7,868 bases of DNA from DASXTS01 sp036505275 (GTDB taxonomy: Bacteria; Actinomycetota; Actinomycetes; Mycobacteriales; Pseudonocardiaceae), in the NCBI GenBank assembly GCA_036505275.1, contig DASXTS010000269.1:1-7868 (forward strand), given 5' to 3'. The position numbers and the translations under genes were made by a program. The notes under the pieces are model-generated. The model did no database searches. It saw only the letters and a program-made list of their open reading frames with translations, and had not been told where the DNA came from. Of the stretch, positions 1 to 6,167 are shown piece by piece; within the stretch, counting starts at the first letter, position 1; each line of letters starts with the position of its first letter.

Positions 1-280
1 GGGCGCGTGGCAGGTCGATCTGGCCGGTGTCTAACGCGGCGAGGGTGGCGGGCAGCCGTTGGGTGAGGTCCAGGGCCAGGTCGAGCCGGTAGCCGGCGGC
101 GATGCCGGAGATGTTGAGGGCCAGGGCGATTTCGTCGATGGCGTAGTCGCTGAATTGTCCGTTCGGCTGGCGGCGCAGCTGGACGAGTTCGGCGATGGCC
201 TTTAATTGTTCGGCCTGGGCATGGGCGATGACCCGCTCCCAGTGTTGCATTGTTGAGATGATCTCGTCCCGCTCGAACAT
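1..280 (-). CDS. DUF222-domain (13E12 repeat family) protein, N-terminal 93 codons, cut by window edge
   Basis: This is the start of a DUF222 protein, a family abundant in actinobacteria that usually carries a C-terminal HNH endonuclease domain; that part lies outside the window and is not seen. The visible N-terminus is helical, with a start (MFERDEIIS), an amphipathic helix rich in Ala/Glu/Gln (about residues 12-37), a Ser-Asp-Tyr motif (44-46) followed by a DEIALAL helix (49-55), and the typical RLDLAL...TQRLP...L.TGQIDL order (63-90). ATG at 280-278 is chosen because the -10-like box ends 6 bases before it, which fits leaderless initiation; the ATG at 288-286 is in another frame. It differs from the right-hand copy by R4, Q34 and A47 (there G, E and T). 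In Mycobacterium tuberculosis such repeats (REP13E12) serve as integration targets for the phiRv1 prophage. The function here is unknown; nuclease activity is an inference from the family. Confidence 0.85.
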   Translation of the reverse strand, partial: MFERDEIISTMQHWERVIAHAQAEQLKAIAELVQLRRQPNGQFSDYAIDEIALALNISGIAAGYRLDLALDLTQRLPATLAALDTGQIDLPRA

Positions 281-300
281 ACGTTCATTCCATTCCACAA
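1..300. repeat. Left arm of a 300-bp terminal inverted repeat
   Basis: The reverse complement of this segment matches 7569-7868 base for base except at four positions: 142/7727, 181/7688, 271/7598 and 291/7578. Similarity stops abruptly at 300|301 (7569|7568), about 20 bases upstream of the DUF222 start codon. The outermost 141 bases are identical in both arms. The arm is the 5' end of a DUF222 gene plus its -10 region. I read it as one copy of a dispersed 13E12-type gene family, not as the inverted terminus of a transposon: no transposase lies between the arms, and the similarity clearly continues beyond the window. Confidence 0.95.
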
Positions 301-316
301 CAATGCCCCGGTGCAA
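287..316 (-). promoter_or_regulatory. Predicted weak promoter of the left DUF222 gene
   Basis: Read on the - strand, a TTGCAC -35-like box (316-311), an 18-base spacer and a TGGAAT -10-like box (292-287) precede the ATG by 6 bases. The right-hand copy has TAGAAT in the same place. The single difference (291) replaces the highly conserved second A of the -10 box by G, so this copy is predicted to be the weaker promoter. Confidence 0.5.
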
Positions 317-479
317 GCCTCTTGCTTTACCGCAGGTCGAAACCCGCCGCTTCGCAAGCGGAACATCCAAACCGAGGCTGTCCTCGTCCATGCGAAGTCT
401 TTAAGCGCAACTACCGTAACAGACCAACACCAGTGCGATCTCGGCGCGCGGCTCGACTCGTCCGGGCTGACGGAGGGTA
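301..479. other. Intergenic region between the left DUF222 gene and the ORF at 480
   Basis: There is no convincing gene here and the base composition is less GC-biased than in the genes. It holds the GCAAG/CTTGC repeat (313-325) and a perfect 6-bp hairpin CCGCTT-CGC-AAGCGG (347-361). Neither is followed by a T-run on either strand, so I do not call a terminator. No clear promoter for the downstream genes could be picked out. Confidence 0.5.
313..325. promoter_or_regulatory. Inverted repeat GCAAG-N3-CTTGC over the left DUF222 -35 box
   Basis: GCAAG (313-317), CCT, then CTTGC (321-325) form a perfect 5-bp inverted repeat whose inner half overlaps the -35 box of the left DUF222 gene. The right DUF222 gene has the same half-sites, one base apart, at the matching place (7546-7556), although this lies outside the 300-bp high-identity repeat. 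It could be an operator or residual homology; the short half-sites make chance possible. Confidence 0.35.
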
Positions 480-803
480 GTGGCGAAAAGGCTCGGCCAG
501 CCGGTAACGCAGTCGGCCGGTGGGCCAGCGCATGCGGTGGACGAGCGCGGCGGCTTGGGCCATCTCCGTCACCGGAAGTACGTCGGCACCGGCGTTCAGG
601 ACATGGTGTGGGTGCGGCCGTTGCTGGAGCCGACGGCCGCCGCGTTGGCTGCGTCCCGCCAGGCGCTGCACGAGGAGCGGGACCGGCCGACGCAGCATGG
701 TGTCTGGTCGCTGGATCCGTTGCACGTCATGCTGGGCGATCGGACTGGTAGCTGGTTTCGAGGAGGCACGCATGCGGCGACAGGTGTACGACTCCGACCA
801 TGA
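480..803 (+). CDS. Hypothetical protein, about 107 aa, not recognised
   Basis: I do not recognise this product. This reading frame favours G or C at the third codon position (roughly 15 A/T-ending codons in the first 92, fewest in about 585-740), which is what coding DNA shows here; the other forward frames read as Arg/Ala-rich shadows. The start is uncertain. GTG at 480 has a GGAGGG just 2 bases upstream, closer than usual; GTG at 537 is an alternative. The frame runs 32 bases into the acyl-CoA dehydrogenase gene, and codon bias fades after about 740, so the true end may have been lost. Recognisable stretches are a Leu/Ala helix near residues 48-64 and a WSLDPLHVML segment near 76-85. It may be a small upstream gene of the lipid operon, or a decayed C-terminal fragment like the two others in this window. 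Confidence 0.35.
   Translation: MAKRLGQPVTQSAGGPAHAVDERGGLGHLRHRKYVGTGVQDMVWVRPLLEPTAAALAASRQALHEERDRPTQHGVWSLDPLHVMLGDRTGSWFRGGTHAATGVRLRP
761..766 (+). promoter_or_regulatory. Strong ribosome binding site of the acyl-CoA dehydrogenase gene
   Basis: A perfect AGGAGG sits 5 bases before ATG 772. It decides the start: the open frame extends back to 520, but the extra 84 codons are Arg/Trp/Cys-rich and unlike any dehydrogenase N-terminus. Confidence 0.85.
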
Positions 804-1932
804 GGCGTTCCGCCGGTCGGTCCGAGTGTTCTTGGCCCGGGAGATGGCGCCGCACATCGAGCGCTGGGAGCGCGACCAGCTCGTACCTCGCGAGGTGTTC
901 ACCGCCGCCGGCAAGCTGGGGTTCCTCGGCATGGCGGTTCCCGAGGAGTACGGCGGCGGCGGCGTGGACGACTTCCGGTTCAACGCCGTGATCGACGAGG
1001 AGCTGTTTCGCTCAGTGGTCGGCTCGGCGGGCCTGGGCATCAGCCTGCACAATGACGTCTGCCTGCCGTATTTCCTCGATCTGGCGACCGCGGAACAGAA
1101 GCAACGGTGGCTGCCCGGCATCGCCTCCGGCGAGCTGATCACGGCGATCGCAATGACCGAGCCGGGCATGGGATCGGACCTGGCCAGCATGGCAACCACC
1201 GCGATCCGCAGCGCCGATTCATCTGGCGACCACTATGTGGTCAACGGGTCGAAGACGTTCATCACCAACGGCATCAACGCCGACCTGGTGATCACCGCGG
1301 CGAAGACCGACCCGAACCAGCGGCACAAGGGGATGAGCCTGCTGGTGATCGAACGCGGCATGCCGGGCTTCGAGCGGGGCCGCAACCTGGTCAAGCTCGG
1401 CCAGCACGCGCAGGACACCGCGGAGCTGTTCTTCCGCGATGTCCGGGTGCCGGTGGCCAACCTGCTCGGCCAGGAGGGCGCCGGCTTCACCCACCTGGTC
1501 GACCGGCTGCCGCAGGAGCGGCTGTCCATCGCGGTGATCGCGGTGGCCGCGGCGGGCGCCGCGTGTGACATGACGCTGGACTACGTCAAGCAGCGCACCG
1601 CATTCGGCCGGCCGGTCGGCTCCTTCCAGAACTCGAAGTTCCGGCTGGCCGAGATGGCCACCGAGATCGACATCGCGCAGTGCTACGTGGACGCCTGCGT
1701 GCTCGCCCTCAACGACCGCGAGCTGAGCGTTGCCGACGCGGCCAAGGCCAAGTGGTGGTGCACGGAGCTGCAGGGCCGCGTGGTCGACACCTGCCTGCAG
1801 CTGCACGGCGGCTACGGCTACATGGCCGAGTATCCGATCTCCAAGGCGTTCGCGGATGCCCGGATCACCCGCATCTACGGCGGCACGACCGAGATCATGA
1901 AAGAGGTGGTCGGCCGCTCGCTCGGCCTGTAG
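772..1932 (+). CDS. Acyl-CoA dehydrogenase, long-chain/isovaleryl type (386 aa)
   Basis: This FAD-dependent flavoenzyme introduces the alpha,beta double bond into acyl-CoA, the first step of beta-oxidation or branched-chain acyl-CoA breakdown, passing electrons to electron-transfer flavoprotein in the cytoplasm. The length is normal. It has the N-terminal helical domain (about 1-118), the beta domain opening with signature AMTEPGMGSD (127-136), and the C-terminal helical domain with RTAFGRPVG (275-283) and QLHGGYGY (343-350). The position that holds the catalytic Glu in MCAD/SCAD (Y-E-G-T) is Gly here (IYGGT, Gly370). Instead a Glu lies in LPQER (Glu249), aligning by eye with Glu261 of human LCAD and Glu254 of human isovaleryl-CoA dehydrogenase; the C-terminal YPISKAFADAR...IYGGTTEIMKE also resembles LCAD. 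The SDR gene follows 30 bases later on the same strand, so the two are probably co-transcribed. The substrate, long straight-chain or methyl-branched, cannot be told from sequence alone. Confidence 0.95.
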   Translation: MRRQVYDSDHEAFRRSVRVFLAREMAPHIERWERDQLVPREVFTAAGKLGFLGMAVPEEYGGGGVDDFRFNAVIDEELFRSVVGSAGLGISLHNDVCLPYFLDLATAEQKQRWLPGIASGELITAIAMTEPGMGSDLASMATTAIRSADSSGDHYVVNGSKTFITNGINADLVITAAKTDPNQRHKGMSLLVIERGMPGFERGRNLVKLGQHAQDTAELFFRDVRVPVANLLGQEGAGFTHLVDRLPQERLSIAVIAVAAAGAACDMTLDYVKQRTAFGRPVGSFQNSKFRLAEMATEIDIAQCYVDACVLALNDRELSVADAAKAKWWCTELQGRVVDTCLQLHGGYGYMAEYPISKAFADARITRIYGGTTEIMKEVVGRSLGL

Positions 1933-1950
1933 GAAGGGGGACGACCCGAA

Positions 1951-1955
1951 AGGAG
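1951..1955 (+). promoter_or_regulatory. Ribosome binding site of the SDR gene
   Basis: AGGAG lies 7 bases before ATG 1963 in the 30-base gap after the dehydrogenase stop, supporting both this start and translation from a shared transcript. Confidence 0.75.
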
Positions 1956-1962
1956 CTGCCCC

Positions 1963-2724
1963 ATGCGGATCGCCGGAAGCGTCGCGCTGGTGACCGGAGG
2001 CGCCTCCGGCCTCGGCCTGGCCACCGTCAAGCGGCTGCACCGCGCCGGCGCCGGCGTGGCGATCGTCGACGTGCCGTCCTCGCAGGGCAAGGCGGTCGCC
2101 GACGATCTCGGCGACCGAGCGGTGTTCGCGCCGGCCGACGTCACCAGCGAGAACGAGGTGACGGCCGCGCTGGACGCCGCCGCCGGTCTCGGGCCGCTCC
2201 GGATCGCGGTGAACTGCGCCGGCATCGGCACCGCCGCGCGCACCGTCGGCAAGGAGGGGCCGTTCCCGCTGGACAGGTTCACCAAGGTCATCCAGGTCAA
2301 CCTGATCGGCACGTTCAACGTGATCCGGCTGGCCGCCTCGGTGATCAGCCGGTTGGACGAGGTGGACGGCGAGCGTGGCGTGATCGTCAACACGGCGTCG
2401 ATCGCCGCCTTCGATGGCCAGATCGGCCAGGCGGCGTACTCGGCCTCCAAGGGCGGCATCGTCGGCATGACCCTGCCGATCGCCCGCGACCTGGCCAGCC
2501 TCAAGATCCGCGTAATGACCATCGCGCCCGGTTTGTTCGACACCCCGCTGTTCGCGTCCCTGCCCGCTGAGGCGATCGCTGCGCTCGGCGCTCAGGTGCC
2601 GCACCCGTCCCGGCTCGGCGACCCGACCGAGTTCGCCGCGCTGGCCGCGCACATCGTCGAAAACCCCATGCTCAACGGCGAGACCATCCGCTTGGACGGT
2701 GCGATCCGCATGCCCCCGCGCTGA
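1963..2724 (+). CDS. Short-chain dehydrogenase, type 10 3-hydroxyacyl-CoA dehydrogenase-like (253 aa)
   Basis: This is an NAD(H)-dependent classical SDR, probably oxidising a (3S)-hydroxyacyl-CoA (straight or 2-methyl-branched) to the 3-ketoacyl-CoA. All classical marks are present: the nucleotide-binding TGGASGLG (11-18), Asp36 after the second beta strand (which favours NAD over NADP), NCAG (84-87), and the catalytic set Asn113, Ser146, Tyr159 and Lys163 in YSASK. The C-terminus (PMLNGETIRLDGAIRM) and the long loop before the active-site serine (RLDEVDGERGVIVNTAS) resemble the HSD17B10 / 2-methyl-3-hydroxybutyryl-CoA dehydrogenase group. It lies 30 bp after the acyl-CoA dehydrogenase on the same strand; with a hydratase supplied elsewhere the pair would cover both oxidations of a beta-oxidation round. 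In M. tuberculosis a similar SDR (Rv1144) adjoins mcr, which matches the racemase found at 6259 here. Substrate assignment is inference; the SDR fold is secure. Confidence 0.9.
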   Translation: MRIAGSVALVTGGASGLGLATVKRLHRAGAGVAIVDVPSSQGKAVADDLGDRAVFAPADVTSENEVTAALDAAAGLGPLRIAVNCAGIGTAARTVGKEGPFPLDRFTKVIQVNLIGTFNVIRLAASVISRLDEVDGERGVIVNTASIAAFDGQIGQAAYSASKGGIVGMTLPIARDLASLKIRVMTIAPGLFDTPLFASLPAEAIAALGAQVPHPSRLGDPTEFAALAAHIVENPMLNGETIRLDGAIRMPPR

Positions 2725-2739
2725 CGGGGCGGCACAACA

Positions 2740-2871
2740 TTGCATCCAGCCCGCGAGGTGACGGTGCGCATCTGGCCACCGGAGCGGCACGAGGTGTTCA
2801 ACGAGACCAACCGCGAGGAGATCGTCGCCGACCTGCTCGGCTGACTCGACCGGGTGATCCCACCGCGCTGA
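2740..2871 (+). pseudogene. Fossil C-terminus of an alpha/beta hydrolase (lysophospholipase-like), broken by TGA
   Basis: Between the SDR and plsB, in the SDR's own frame after its stop, the translation reads VTVRIWPPERHEVFNETNREE followed by IVADLLG. This matches the ending of monoacylglycerol-lipase/lysophospholipase-type hydrolases, where RHE carries the catalytic His and NEtnRdev is conserved. A TGA follows (2842-2844), and reading on gives LDRVIPPR and a second stop (2869-2871). In the family a Trp occupies the TGA position (..GWLD), so this looks like a TGG to TGA nonsense change. Nothing of the nucleophile elbow or Asp motif is present upstream: the rest of the gene is gone. A short peptide from GTG 2758 could be made but would have no fold. 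It is unrelated to the intact hydrolase at 5478-6167, whose ending differs. Confidence 0.65.
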
Positions 2872-2904
2872 CGTCATCGGGTCTCATCCGGTCCGCATGT
2901 CGAA

Positions 2905-2910
2905 TACCAT
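2905..2910 (+). promoter_or_regulatory. Predicted -10 box for a leaderless plsB transcript
   Basis: TACCAT fits the actinobacterial TAnnnT -10 consensus and ends 8 bases before GTG 2919, the spacing expected if transcription starts at the start codon. There is no Shine-Dalgarno sequence before this GTG. I see no good -35 box. The call depends on the similar arrangement at other genes in this window. Confidence 0.4.
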
Positions 2911-2918
2911 GACCGGCC

Positions 2919-5288
2919 GTGGCGGCGACCCAGGTGGACCCGGCCCGGCCGCGGACCGCGACCGGTTCGACGCTGTACCTCGCCGAGATCTCCACGCCGG
3001 TGGAGGACGCCCTGTTGCGCGAGTGGACGCAGCGACAGCGATCGGCCGGCGTGCAGCTTCGCCGGCTACCCGACCCGAGCCACGCCGCCGACCCCGATCT
3101 CGACGCGCTGGCCAAGCAGTTGGACGCCGACCCGGACCGGCTCGTTGTTCCTGTGCATGTCGCCTGGCTGCCGGCGGAGCATGACGGGAAGCGCCGCGCC
3201 CGGCTGGTCGACCTGGCCATCGGCCGAAACCCCTACCAGCCGACCGAGCGGCAGCAGCGGCACATCGCCCGGCGCCATCCCGAACGCGCCCAGGTCCTGG
3301 CCGGTGACCCGGCCACGGTCGACGAGCTACGCACCCGCTGGCGGGATACCGCCCACGACGGCAGCGGTGATGGCGACGGCCGGGACTTCGCGCGCTACGT
3401 AACCCGGCGCGCCGTGCTTGCCTTGGAACGGGCCGACCACCGGCTGCTCGGCCCGCAGTACAAGACACCGCGGCTGGTCAAAGAGGAGATCCTGTCCTCA
3501 ACCCGGTTCCGGGCGGGTCTGCAGCAGCTGGACAGCCGCCGGGAAGGCAGCTCCACCCTGGCGGATGCCGGCCGGATGCTGGACGAACTGGCCACCGGGT
3601 GGAGCCGGCTCTTCGCCGACATCATTCCCGTGGCCGGCCGCCTGGTGTTCAAGCGCGGATTCGACCCGCAGATCGACTACGACAGCGGTCAGGTCGAGCG
3701 GCTGCGTACGGCCCTGCGGCGGCACCCTGCCGTCGTCCTGTGGTCACACCGGTCGAATCTGGACAGCCTTGTGCTGACCGCGGCCATGCGGGAGAACGGC
3801 ATGCCGCCGGCTCACCTGTTTGGCGGCATCAACATGGCTTTCGGGCCGATGGGCCCGCTGATGCGGCGCGCCGGCGTGATCTTTATCCGACGCAGCGTCG
3901 GCGACGATCCGCTGTACAAGTACGTGCTGCGGGAGTACGTCGGCTACCTGGTCGAGAAGCGGTTCAACCTGAGCTGGTCGATCGAGGGCACCCGATCCCG
4001 GACCGGCAAGATGCTGCCGCCGAAGCTCGGCCTGCTGTCCTACGTCGCCGACGCCTATCTGGACGGCCGCAGCGACGACATCAGCCTGCAGCCCGTGTCG
4101 ATCAGCTTCGACCAGCTGCACGAGATCGGTGAGTACGCCGCCTACGCCAGCGGCGCGGAGAAGAAGCCGGAAGGTCTTGGCTGGCTCGTCGGGTTCATCC
4201 GGGCCCAGGGCACACGGCACTTCGGCAAGATCTACGTGCGGTTCCCGGAGCCGGTGTCGATGCGCCAGTTCCTCGGACCACCCGACGGCCAGCGGGCCAC
4301 TGACTCCCCGGCCCGCCGGCTCGCGCTGCACAAGATGGCCTTCGAGGTGGCCTGGCGGACGAACCAGGCGACCCCGATCAACGCACCGGCACTGGTGACC
4401 ACCGTCCTGCTCGCCGTCCGCGGCGTCGCGTTGACCCTGGACCAGGTGCACCGCGCGCTCGCGGACGCGTTGGCCTACCTGGAGCAACGCCGGATCCCAA
4501 CGACCGCCAGCGTCGCCGGCCTGCACTCATCCGACGGCGTGCGGGCCACCCTGGACGCGCTGTCCGCCCGGGGCGGCCCGGTGACCCACCTCGCCAGCGG
4601 CCGGGAGCCGGTGTGGAGCATCGACGCCGACCATCAGCTCGCCGCGGCGTTCTACCGGAACTCGCTGATCCACGCCTTCCTGGACAGCGCGATCGGCGAG
4701 TTGGCGCTGGCGCACGTCGCCGACGAGCGGGTCGACTCCGCGACAGACCCGCTCGAGGCGTTCTGGCGGCAGGCCCTGCGGCTGCGCGATCTGCTCAAGT
4801 TCGAGTTCTACTTCGAGGACAAGGAGCAGTTCCGCGACCGGCTGGCGGCGGAGCTGAGCCGGCACGACCCCGACTGGCAACAGCGGGTGACGGCCGGCCG
4901 CGAGCAGATCCTCGGACTGCTGTTGGAAATCCGCCCGCTGAATGCGCCGACCGGGCTGCGGCCGTTCTTCGAGGCCTACAGCATCATCGCCGACGTGCTC
5001 ACCGACGAGGGCGCCAAGATCGACGAGAAGGCCGTAGTGCGGCGGGCGCTCGGCGTGGGCCGCCAGTACGTGGCACAGCGCCGGATCGGCAGCCGGGAAC
5101 CGGTGTCCGCGCTGCTGTTCGGGACCGGCCTGCAGCTCGCCGGCAACCAGGGGCTTCTTGCCGGCGCGCCCGATCTTGGTGAACGCCGGCGCGCCTTCCT
5201 CGTCGAGCTACGCGCCGTGCTCCGGCGGCTGGACGAAATCGAGCAGATCGCCACCCGCCGGTTCTGGTCCGACGTGGCGACCCGGTGA
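2919..5288 (+). CDS. plsB: Glycerol-3-phosphate 1-O-acyltransferase, PlsB2-like (789 aa)
   Basis: The enzyme acylates glycerol-3-phosphate at sn-1 to give lysophosphatidic acid, the first step of phospholipid and triacylglycerol synthesis, at the inner face of the membrane. All four acyltransferase motifs are present in order: I, HRSNLD (277-282, the HX4D catalytic pair); II, GGINMAFGPMG...IFIRR (302-325); III, SIEGTRSRTGK (354-364, phosphate binding); IV, SLQPVSISF (389-397). The N-terminal region (about 15-240), with VEDALLREW near the start and NPYQPTERQQR (104-114), and the long C-terminal region are typical of large PlsB proteins; as I recall, mycobacterial PlsB2 has about this length. 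GTG 2919 lacks a ribosome binding site and is probably a leaderless start; GTG 2934, in frame, is an alternative. It follows the beta-oxidation pair on the same strand but is separated by 194 bp holding a gene fossil, so it probably has its own promoter. Its stop is followed by - strand sequences, making the 3' end convergent. Confidence 0.95.
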   Translation: MAATQVDPARPRTATGSTLYLAEISTPVEDALLREWTQRQRSAGVQLRRLPDPSHAADPDLDALAKQLDADPDRLVVPVHVAWLPAEHDGKRRARLVDLAIGRNPYQPTERQQRHIARRHPERAQVLAGDPATVDELRTRWRDTAHDGSGDGDGRDFARYVTRRAVLALERADHRLLGPQYKTPRLVKEEILSSTRFRAGLQQLDSRREGSSTLADAGRMLDELATGWSRLFADIIPVAGRLVFKRGFDPQIDYDSGQVERLRTALRRHPAVVLWSHRSNLDSLVLTAAMRENGMPPAHLFGGINMAFGPMGPLMRRAGVIFIRRSVGDDPLYKYVLREYVGYLVEKRFNLSWSIEGTRSRTGKMLPPKLGLLSYVADAYLDGRSDDISLQPVSISFDQLHEIGEYAAYASGAEKKPEGLGWLVGFIRAQGTRHFGKIYVRFPEPVSMRQFLGPPDGQRATDSPARRLALHKMAFEVAWRTNQATPINAPALVTTVLLAVRGVALTLDQVHRALADALAYLEQRRIPTTASVAGLHSSDGVRATLDALSARGGPVTHLASGREPVWSIDADHQLAAAFYRNSLIHAFLDSAIGELALAHVADERVDSATDPLEAFWRQALRLRDLLKFEFYFEDKEQFRDRLAAELSRHDPDWQQRVTAGREQILGLLLEIRPLNAPTGLRPFFEAYSIIADVLTDEGAKIDEKAVVRRALGVGRQYVAQRRIGSREPVSALLFGTGLQLAGNQGLLAGAPDLGERRRAFLVELRAVLRRLDEIEQIATRRFWSDVATR

Positions 5289-5299
5289 CCACGCTCCTA

Positions 5300-5458
5300 T
5301 CAGACCTGCGTAGCGAAACCAACGCTGACCAGCACGAACCCGATCAGCAGCAACCACGAACGCAGCCCCTGAAAGAACTCCCACTTGTCGCGGGTCTGCT
5401 TCCAGTCGACCGGCGGGTTCTGCGGGTCCCAGCGACCGGTGGCCGCGAGCCACCGCCA
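5300..5458 (-). pseudogene. Start-less C-terminal fragment of a small membrane protein (DUF1772-like)
   Basis: On the - strand, 52 codons ending at TGA (5302-5300) read WRWLAATGRWDPQNPPVDWK, then QTRDKWEFFQGLRSW, then one hydrophobic segment LLLIGFVLVSVGFA. The pattern W..NPP.DW...R..WE....R followed by a last transmembrane helix resembles the C-terminus of DUF1772/anthrone-oxygenase-like membrane proteins. No ATG, GTG or TTG occurs in this frame between the hydrolase stop (5478) and the transmembrane segment, and upstream the frame runs out of frame inside the hydrolase gene. So it cannot be a free-standing gene and is best seen as the remnant of one whose front was deleted. It lies 11 bp from the convergent plsB stop. 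The family assignment is tentative; the membrane-protein character is clear. Confidence 0.5.
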
Positions 5459-5477
5459 CGGAGCTGATCCACCCCTG

Positions 5478-6167
5478 TCAGCAGCTTTGCCGGTCGAACC
5501 AGTGGACGAGGAGATCCAGGAACTCCGGCTCGAACTCGGGAGCCAGCGCATGGGCTGCCCGTTTCATGACCGCATGCTCGGCCCGCGGGCAGTTTTCCAG
5601 GTAGGCGCGGATGACCGATCGCGGGATGACGTTGTCCGCCCCGGACTCGATGACGAGCACCTCGGCATTCGAGCCATTGAGTGCCGCGAACAGACGGCGC
5701 GCATCGACGTTCACCGATGTCCTGCGCCGTTCGGGGAGCTTGGTGGTCAGGTCACGGTCGTCATACAGCGCCGGCGCCCGCAGCGCCAGCCGGGCCACCG
5801 GATGGCGGCCGGACAGCAGAGCCGCGAGGTAGGCCCCGTAGCTGGAACCGCAGACCCAGATCCGGTTGCCATCGACCGCGGGCTGGGCCAGGAGCGCGTC
5901 GTAGGCACTCATGAGGTCGTCGAGATGATCCCGGGCCGACAAGGCGCGGATGTCGCCATCGCTCTCGCCGTGCCCGCTGAGGTCGAACGTCAGGCATAAC
6001 GCACCCAGGCGCTGCGAACAGGCCTCGGCGCGCGGCCGGTAGCCCACCTGGTTGCTGGACATGCCGTGCACGAAGAGCAGGCCAGGCACTGAGGCCGGCG
6101 GTTCGCCAGGCTCGAAGATCGTGGCGGACAGCCGGCGTCCGCCGGAGATCAACTGGGTTTGCCGCAT
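5478..6167 (-). CDS. Alpha/beta hydrolase, serine esterase/peptidase-like (229 aa)
   Basis: This is a small, probably cytoplasmic serine hydrolase; no signal peptide or membrane segment is seen. The catalytic triad is visible: Ser109 in the nucleophile elbow GSSYG (107-111), Asp178 in ESGADNVIP (174-182), and His206 in KRAAHAL (202-208). The oxyanion-hole segment LLFVHGMSSN (30-39) and the LTFDLSGHGESDG strand (59-71) are typical of the family that includes dipeptidyl-aminopeptidase/acylaminoacyl-peptidase-like and carboxylesterase proteins; a Lys/Arg-rich lid (138-149) follows. ATG 6167 is chosen because the conserved fold starts at once and a TAGAGT box stands 8 bases upstream; the open frame back to 6584 only overlaps the racemase antisense. 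The gene diverges from the racemase across 91 bp, so the two may be co-regulated; an acyl-CoA or lipid ester substrate would fit but cannot be shown. Confidence 0.9.
   Translation of the reverse strand: MRQTQLISGGRRLSATIFEPGEPPASVPGLLFVHGMSSNQVGYRPRAEACSQRLGALCLTFDLSGHGESDGDIRALSARDHLDDLMSAYDALLAQPAVDGNRIWVCGSSYGAYLAALLSGRHPVARLALRAPALYDDRDLTTKLPERRRTSVNVDARRLFAALNGSNAEVLVIESGADNVIPRSVIRAYLENCPRAEHAVMKRAAHALAPEFEPEFLDLLVHWFDRQSC

Noticed and set aside
347..361. Hairpin CCGCTT-CGC-AAGCGG as a transcription terminator
   Set aside because: No T-run follows on either strand, and no gene ends next to it.
2842..2844. TGA read through as Trp in the hydrolase fragment (recoding)
   Set aside because: The SDR, PlsB and alpha/beta hydrolase genes all end at TGA where the domains are complete, and the fragment lacks the rest of its gene, so a nonsense mutation in a fossil is the simpler reading.
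1219..2877. A 552-codon open frame on the - strand opposite the dehydrogenase and SDR genes
   Set aside because: It is antisense to two clearly recognised genes, is rich in Gly/Arg/His/Asp as expected of the complement of GC-rich codons, and shows no family motif.
3744..4526. A 260-codon - strand frame and other alternative frames inside plsB
   Set aside because: All four PlsB motifs lie in the + frame; the others are composition-driven shadows.
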